Of a DNA stretch of 64,000 nt, positions 60,992-64,000 are shown one piece after another (the first letter of the stretch is position 1; every line of letters begins with the position of its first letter). The DNA is taken from positions 124,001 to 188,000 of the forward strand of contig CAKVIM010000003.1 of NCBI GenBank assembly GCA_934754775.1. Reading direction: 5' to 3'. Position numbers and translations under genes: made by a program. Source of the stretch: an uncultured Candidatus Melainabacteria bacterium. GTDB lineage: Bacteria > Cyanobacteriota > Vampirovibrionia > Gastranaerophilales > Gastranaerophilaceae. The notes below the pieces were generated by a model. It searched no databases. It was not told the origin of the DNA and saw nothing but the letters and a program-made list of their open reading frames with translations.

Positions 60992-61885
60992 ATGACTGAT
61001 TCAAAACAATTAATTGTAACAGCTTTTACAAAAGCGTTTAACAAACATTTTTACAACGAGCTTGTAATCGGTAAGCTCGCTCATTCTGAGATGAAAAATA
61101 ACATTAACAAAGGTGATGAAGTTGATGTAACTATGCCGGGGTTAGTAACTCTGTTTGATTATGATGGCGGGGATTTGCCAAATGCAGAAAATGCAACGCT
61201 TTCTACCTGCAAAGTTAAAATCGATAGAGGTAAAGCTTTCCACTTTGAATTGTCAGAGATGGAAGAAAAAATGCTTAAAGCTTCTTCAAGTAACGCAGAT
61301 GCTCAAATCGAATTGGCAAAAGATTACACAAATGATGCGATTAAGCAGTTTGCAGCAGCTGTAGATACTGCTTATGCAAATTTATACACAAGAGCAGGGC
61401 ATTATTTGGATAACAGTGGTGAGGCGATTTCTTTGACTCCGCAAATTGCAAAAGATATTTTTGCGTATATGCAAGCAAAATTCCAACGTGGCGACAATAA
61501 AGGTCATACAAACTGGATTGACGGTTCAATGGTTTGCGTAATTCCGCCTGAATATCAGTTTTATTTAGGCAAGCTTGATGATTTGAGATATACAGAATCC
61601 GGAAAAGATGAAATGAGAAAAGGTTATATCGGCTCACTTTGCGGTTGGGAAATCCTTGTTTCAAACAACATTGCTCAACCGGAAGACGGTATATTCTACC
61701 CTCTATTTGGTGTAAAAGATAAAACTCTTGCCGGTGGTATTTCTTCTGATTTGAACACAACTTCTTACGTGCCTGAAAAGAACTTTAACACTTGCTATAA
61801 AGGTTATGGCTTGTATGGTGTTGGTGCTCCACGTGCAGATTATTTAGGTACAGTTAAAGTTAAAGCACCATTGGCGTTGGGATAA
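60992..61885 (+). CDS. Major capsid protein
   Basis: 297 residues. It starts TDSKQLIVTAFTKAFNKHFY and has features of HK97-fold capsid proteins of the P22/T7-like groups: IDRGKAFHFELSEMEE (about 71-86), NWIDGSMVCVIPPEYQFYLG (about 173-192), and a C-terminal GVGAPRADYLGTVKV strand. AAAGGAAA precedes the ATG. Flanked on both sides by related inverted repeats. Confidence 0.8.
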   Translation: MTDSKQLIVTAFTKAFNKHFYNELVIGKLAHSEMKNNINKGDEVDVTMPGLVTLFDYDGGDLPNAENATLSTCKVKIDRGKAFHFELSEMEEKMLKASSSNADAQIELAKDYTNDAIKQFAAAVDTAYANLYTRAGHYLDNSGEAISLTPQIAKDIFAYMQAKFQRGDNKGHTNWIDGSMVCVIPPEYQFYLGKLDDLRYTESGKDEMRKGYIGSLCGWEILVSNNIAQPEDGIFYPLFGVKDKTLAGGISSDLNTTSYVPEKNFNTCYKGYGLYGVGAPRADYLGTVKVKAPLALG

Positions 61886-61980
61886 GAACGTCGTTAAGAC
61901 GTAAGGCTTTAAGTCGTTAGGTTCGTTATAGTTTATATTTATATGAACTTAGCGTCTTAACGACTCAGCGACTTAAAGAC
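61886..61980. repeat. TTAAGTCGTTAG-type inverted repeat after the capsid gene
   Basis: Arms about 61886-61931 and 61942-61980 share the TTAAGTCG units with the repeat before the capsid gene, so the capsid gene sits between two related palindromes. Confidence 0.65.
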
Positions 61981-62000
61981 ATCAAAAAGAAAGGATTTTT

Positions 62001-62390
62001 ATGACAAGAGATATAATTAATGTTCAATACCCGACTTTAGATCACACAGAATCAGTGGCAAATATCGGGATTACAAAGACAACAGTTGTTCAAGCAAATG
62101 GAGTTACAGTTAAGGATGCATTTTCAAACAAGAATAACTCTCTTTTTATCGTGATTGATACAACAAGCAATGCTTCATCATTATTGACAGTAAAAGCCGG
62201 TGATGCTTATCCGAACTCAATGTTAGGAGATATTGTAATCGAGTTGCCAAAAGGTATTTCTGCTATTCAAATTCAAGATTTATCAAGATTTGAAAAAGCT
62301 GATGGCTCAATTGATTTGGATTTTGCAACTGGTTTTGAAGGTACAATCTACGCAATCGCTAAATGGGCAGGCGTTAGAACAGTTGAATAA
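62001..62390 (+). CDS. Decoration or head-fibre-like structural protein
   Basis: 129 residues, beta-rich (LFIVIDTTSNASSLLTVKAG, IVIELPKGISAIQIQDLSRF). The size and position right after the capsid gene fit a capsid decoration protein. AAAGGA stands before the ATG. No specific family can be named. Confidence 0.6.
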   Translation: MTRDIINVQYPTLDHTESVANIGITKTTVVQANGVTVKDAFSNKNNSLFIVIDTTSNASSLLTVKAGDAYPNSMLGDIVIELPKGISAIQIQDLSRFEKADGSIDLDFATGFEGTIYAIAKWAGVRTVE

Positions 62391-62394
62391 TAAA

Positions 62395-62411
62395 AGGGGG
62401 CGTAGCCCCCT
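62395..62411 (+). terminator. Terminator after the decoration-like gene
   Basis: AGGGGGC-GTA-GCCCCCT, a perfect 7-bp GC-rich stem five bases after the stop, followed by a T/C-rich tail. Confidence 0.7.
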
Positions 62412-62445
62412 CTCTATTATTCAACTGTGAGAAAAATTTTCTATT

Positions 62446-62600
62446 GCACTTTTCTTTCTCTATATTTGCGAAGCAAAGAGAAAGAAAAGTGCTAAAAGAA
62501 AGAGAAAACACGCCATAGTTTTCGACGCTCTTACGAGCGTGGTTAAAATGGATGTCGCGGGTATAAACCCGCACTCTTACGCTCGCTAAAAACGCTCGCG
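62446..62600 (-). repeat. Three-hairpin repeat unit inside the phage cluster
   Basis: Reverse-oriented unit: AT hairpin (62446-62460 with 62478-62492), hairpin 3 ACGCTC/GAGCGT (62525-62540), hairpin 2 GCGGGT/ACCCGC (62557-62572), then TAGCGAG-type flank. Hairpin 2 differs in sequence from the other copies but is fully paired. The remaining gap to 62842 shows no gene. Confidence 0.8.
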
Positions 62601-62842
62601 GCACGGATGATGTTTTTCAATTGTATTTTGAAGTTGGGAATCGTACCTTAAAATGATGTGGCATGTGAATACTGGTTTTAGCGTCATTCTGAAGCCGATT
62701 AGGCTGAGGAATCCAGCTTTTGATAAACTATTATTTTTCTTTTTTAAACATTTAGTAAGCGTATTAAAAAAATAAAAATATTTAAAACAACTTTTCAATT
62801 TTTCATTTGTATTCCCCATTAGATTAAAAAAGAAAGGATATC

Positions 62843-63043
62843 ATGTACAAGATTAAGTATTTGCCGACTGGTAATGTTTTTGTTTTGCCGGAAGATGAGG
62901 CTAAAAAGCTTAAGGACAAAAGCCCTTCGGATTATCAAATCATAGAGAAAAATGGGCGTAAGTTTAAGGATAAAATAAAGCTAAAAGACCGAGCTAAAGA
63001 TAATTCGATTTATTCAAAAGTGATTGATAAGGAGCAAGGATGA
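62843..63043 (+). CDS. Small basic phage protein
   Basis: 66 residues, lysine-rich (KDKIKLKDRAKDNS), with an N-terminal strand YKIKYLPTGNVFVLPEDEA. GAAAGGA stands before the ATG. It overlaps the next gene by four bases (ATGA). Unknown function. Confidence 0.6.
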   Translation: MYKIKYLPTGNVFVLPEDEAKKLKDKSPSDYQIIEKNGRKFKDKIKLKDRAKDNSIYSKVIDKEQG

Positions 63044-63525
63044 GATTTTTAGATGAATTGGCCAAAATGGAATCCGGCGGGAATTACAGGGCTTTTAATA
63101 AATATGGGTATGCCGGAAAATATCAAATGGGCGAAATGGCTATGATTGATGCCGGATATTATATCAAAAATGGTAATTATAACAATGATTGGAAGGGCGT
63201 TTTCACAGGAAAAGACGGAGTGAATTCTATTGAGGATTTTTTAGGCAATCCGCAGGCACAAGAAAGAGCACAAATAATTTTCAAAAAACGTCAATGGGGC
63301 TATTTGAAGGCTGTTGGTGCGGATAAATATATTGGCAAAAAAATAAACGGGTATACAATAACGAAGTCCGGATTGCTTGCAGGAGCTCACTTAAAAGGTG
63401 CCGGATGTGTTATAAATTATCTCAAAACTGATGGCAAGAATAATGCCTGCGATGCGTTTGGTACTTCGGTCGAAACGTATATGAAAAAATTTGCCGGTTA
63501 TGATGTTTCGGATATTTGCGGATAA
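63040..63525 (+). CDS. Lysozyme-like peptidoglycan hydrolase of the phage cluster
   Basis: 161 residues. MESGGNYRAFNKYGYAGKYQ (about 9-28) resembles the catalytic Glu-plus-GxYQ motif of lytic transglycosylase or lysozyme-like folds; GAHLKGAG near 129 fits the later substrate groove. It could be a virion-associated hydrolase for DNA entry or an endolysin. No holin gene is nearby, so the former is favoured. Confidence 0.65.
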   Translation: MRFLDELAKMESGGNYRAFNKYGYAGKYQMGEMAMIDAGYYIKNGNYNNDWKGVFTGKDGVNSIEDFLGNPQAQERAQIIFKKRQWGYLKAVGADKYIGKKINGYTITKSGLLAGAHLKGAGCVINYLKTDGKNNACDAFGTSVETYMKKFAGYDVSDICG

Positions 63526-63579
63526 AATTCGGCGGGTTTGTTCGTAAGAGTTAAGGCTGATTTAGAAAAAGGAGAAACT

Positions 63580-64000
63580 ATGACATTAACTTTATTAGAT
63601 TTATATAATGCAGCTGCAACACAAGAATGGTCGATGTATGACAATGATGCGGCTTCAGGTTCGGAGTTCGAAAATTCACTTGTTCTTGCTCTGAATAAGG
63701 CTCTGCAAGAAATTCTGTATTCTTATCCGTTTGCTTTTCGTGAAAGAACTCATATTGTGTTGACTCTGCCGAACATAAAAGCTTATGATTTACCAGTCGG
63801 TATCATTAGAAAGAATGCAGTCGGCAAATATTGTGTAAAATTAGGTACAAAGTTTTTGGATTTGATAGAAAAGCCTGATTTGTTGGGAGATAGTACAGGA
63901 ATTCCTGAAGGGTTTTTTATAAAAAATAACAAGATATATTTTTATCCGACGCCGGAAGCTCAATCAATTATCACAATTGAATATACGACTCTTTGTGTAG
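63580..64000 (+). CDS. Tail adaptor / head-tail connector protein (cut by window end)
   Basis: 140 residues are visible and the frame is open at the window edge. The start MTLTLLDLYNAAATQEWSMY and the EFENSLVLALNKALQEILYS and IPEGFFIKNNKIYFYPTP segments follow the pattern of podoviral tail-tube or adaptor proteins. AAAAAGGAG precedes ATG 63580. Continues to the right. Confidence 0.6.
   Translation, partial: MTLTLLDLYNAAATQEWSMYDNDAASGSEFENSLVLALNKALQEILYSYPFAFRERTHIVLTLPNIKAYDLPVGIIRKNAVGKYCVKLGTKFLDLIEKPDLLGDSTGIPEGFFIKNNKIYFYPTPEAQSIITIEYTTLCV

Noticed and set aside
1..64000. CRISPR array
   Set aside because: No set of regularly spaced identical repeats with unique spacers was seen; the repeats found are palindromic and dispersed.

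Overview
The window is AT-rich bacterial chromosome. It most likely comes from an uncultured gut relative of Cyanobacteria (Candidatus Gastranaerophilales / Melainabacteria type). This rests on the mix of housekeeping genes, a prepilin with the N-terminus GFTLAEVLITLGIIGVVAA, and several lineage-type proteins that begin with a short F-x-[GA]-[KN] motif (positions 7768-8160, 34018-35784 and 49541-49801). Taxonomy is inferred from protein style, not from a marker search.

Layout. 1-15.3 kb is mostly core: riboflavin genes (ribBA cut by the window edge, ribE), rpsA-ispH, a metal operon (P-type ATPase plus a FeoA-FeoB fusion), a metallophosphoesterase, a TPR protein - GAF/GGDEF diguanylate cyclase - tsaE - tsaB operon, a SEC-C protein and a pseudopilin. 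A tRNA-Ala(UGC) lies at 15469-15544. Its 3' part is repeated (41 identical bases) at 27004-27044, so the 11.5 kb between is an integrated island. The island carries a TPR/PDZ secreted protein, two XRE regulators, small orphan genes (one interrupted by TGA), a tightly coupled four-gene operon (NurA-like nuclease, HerA-like ATPase, GHKL/Hsp90-type ATPase, radical SAM enzyme) and a class II Fic protein with an elaborate symmetric operator. No integrase or relaxase is present. An HNH nuclease gene lies just outside the right repeat.

28.7-53.3 kb is again mainly core: a YDKYG-repeat secreted protein, a dxs-like gene, a cupin, a GT35 glucan phosphorylase homologue lacking the PLP lysine, plsY, a STAND-like ATPase with TPRs, rsmG, an acyltransferase, a 2-oxo-acid decarboxylase, gmk, a lineage-specific 612-aa protein, an RHH regulator, a TPR protein, dusB, fmt, def, trkH and trkA. 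At 53.3-54.5 kb an S24-type repressor faces a two-gene operon across a clear promoter/operator, next to the core genes ychF and a zinc dehydrogenase. From 56.9 kb to the end is a podovirus-like structural cluster (GNAT, portal, scaffold, capsid, decoration-like, lysozyme-like, tail adaptor). No large terminase is found where one would be expected, and most of its intergenic gaps hold dispersed repeats.

How parts work together: several transcription units look leaderless, with the -10 box only a few bases before the start codon and no Shine-Dalgarno; others use good AGGAG-type sites. Two or three families of dispersed palindromic repeats fill the longer gaps. In one family the hairpin stems differ between copies yet remain paired, which indicates selection on structure. 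The strongest candidate for an undescribed system is the NurA-HerA-GHKL-radical SAM operon in the tRNA-Ala island, probably a mobile-element or phage defence module.
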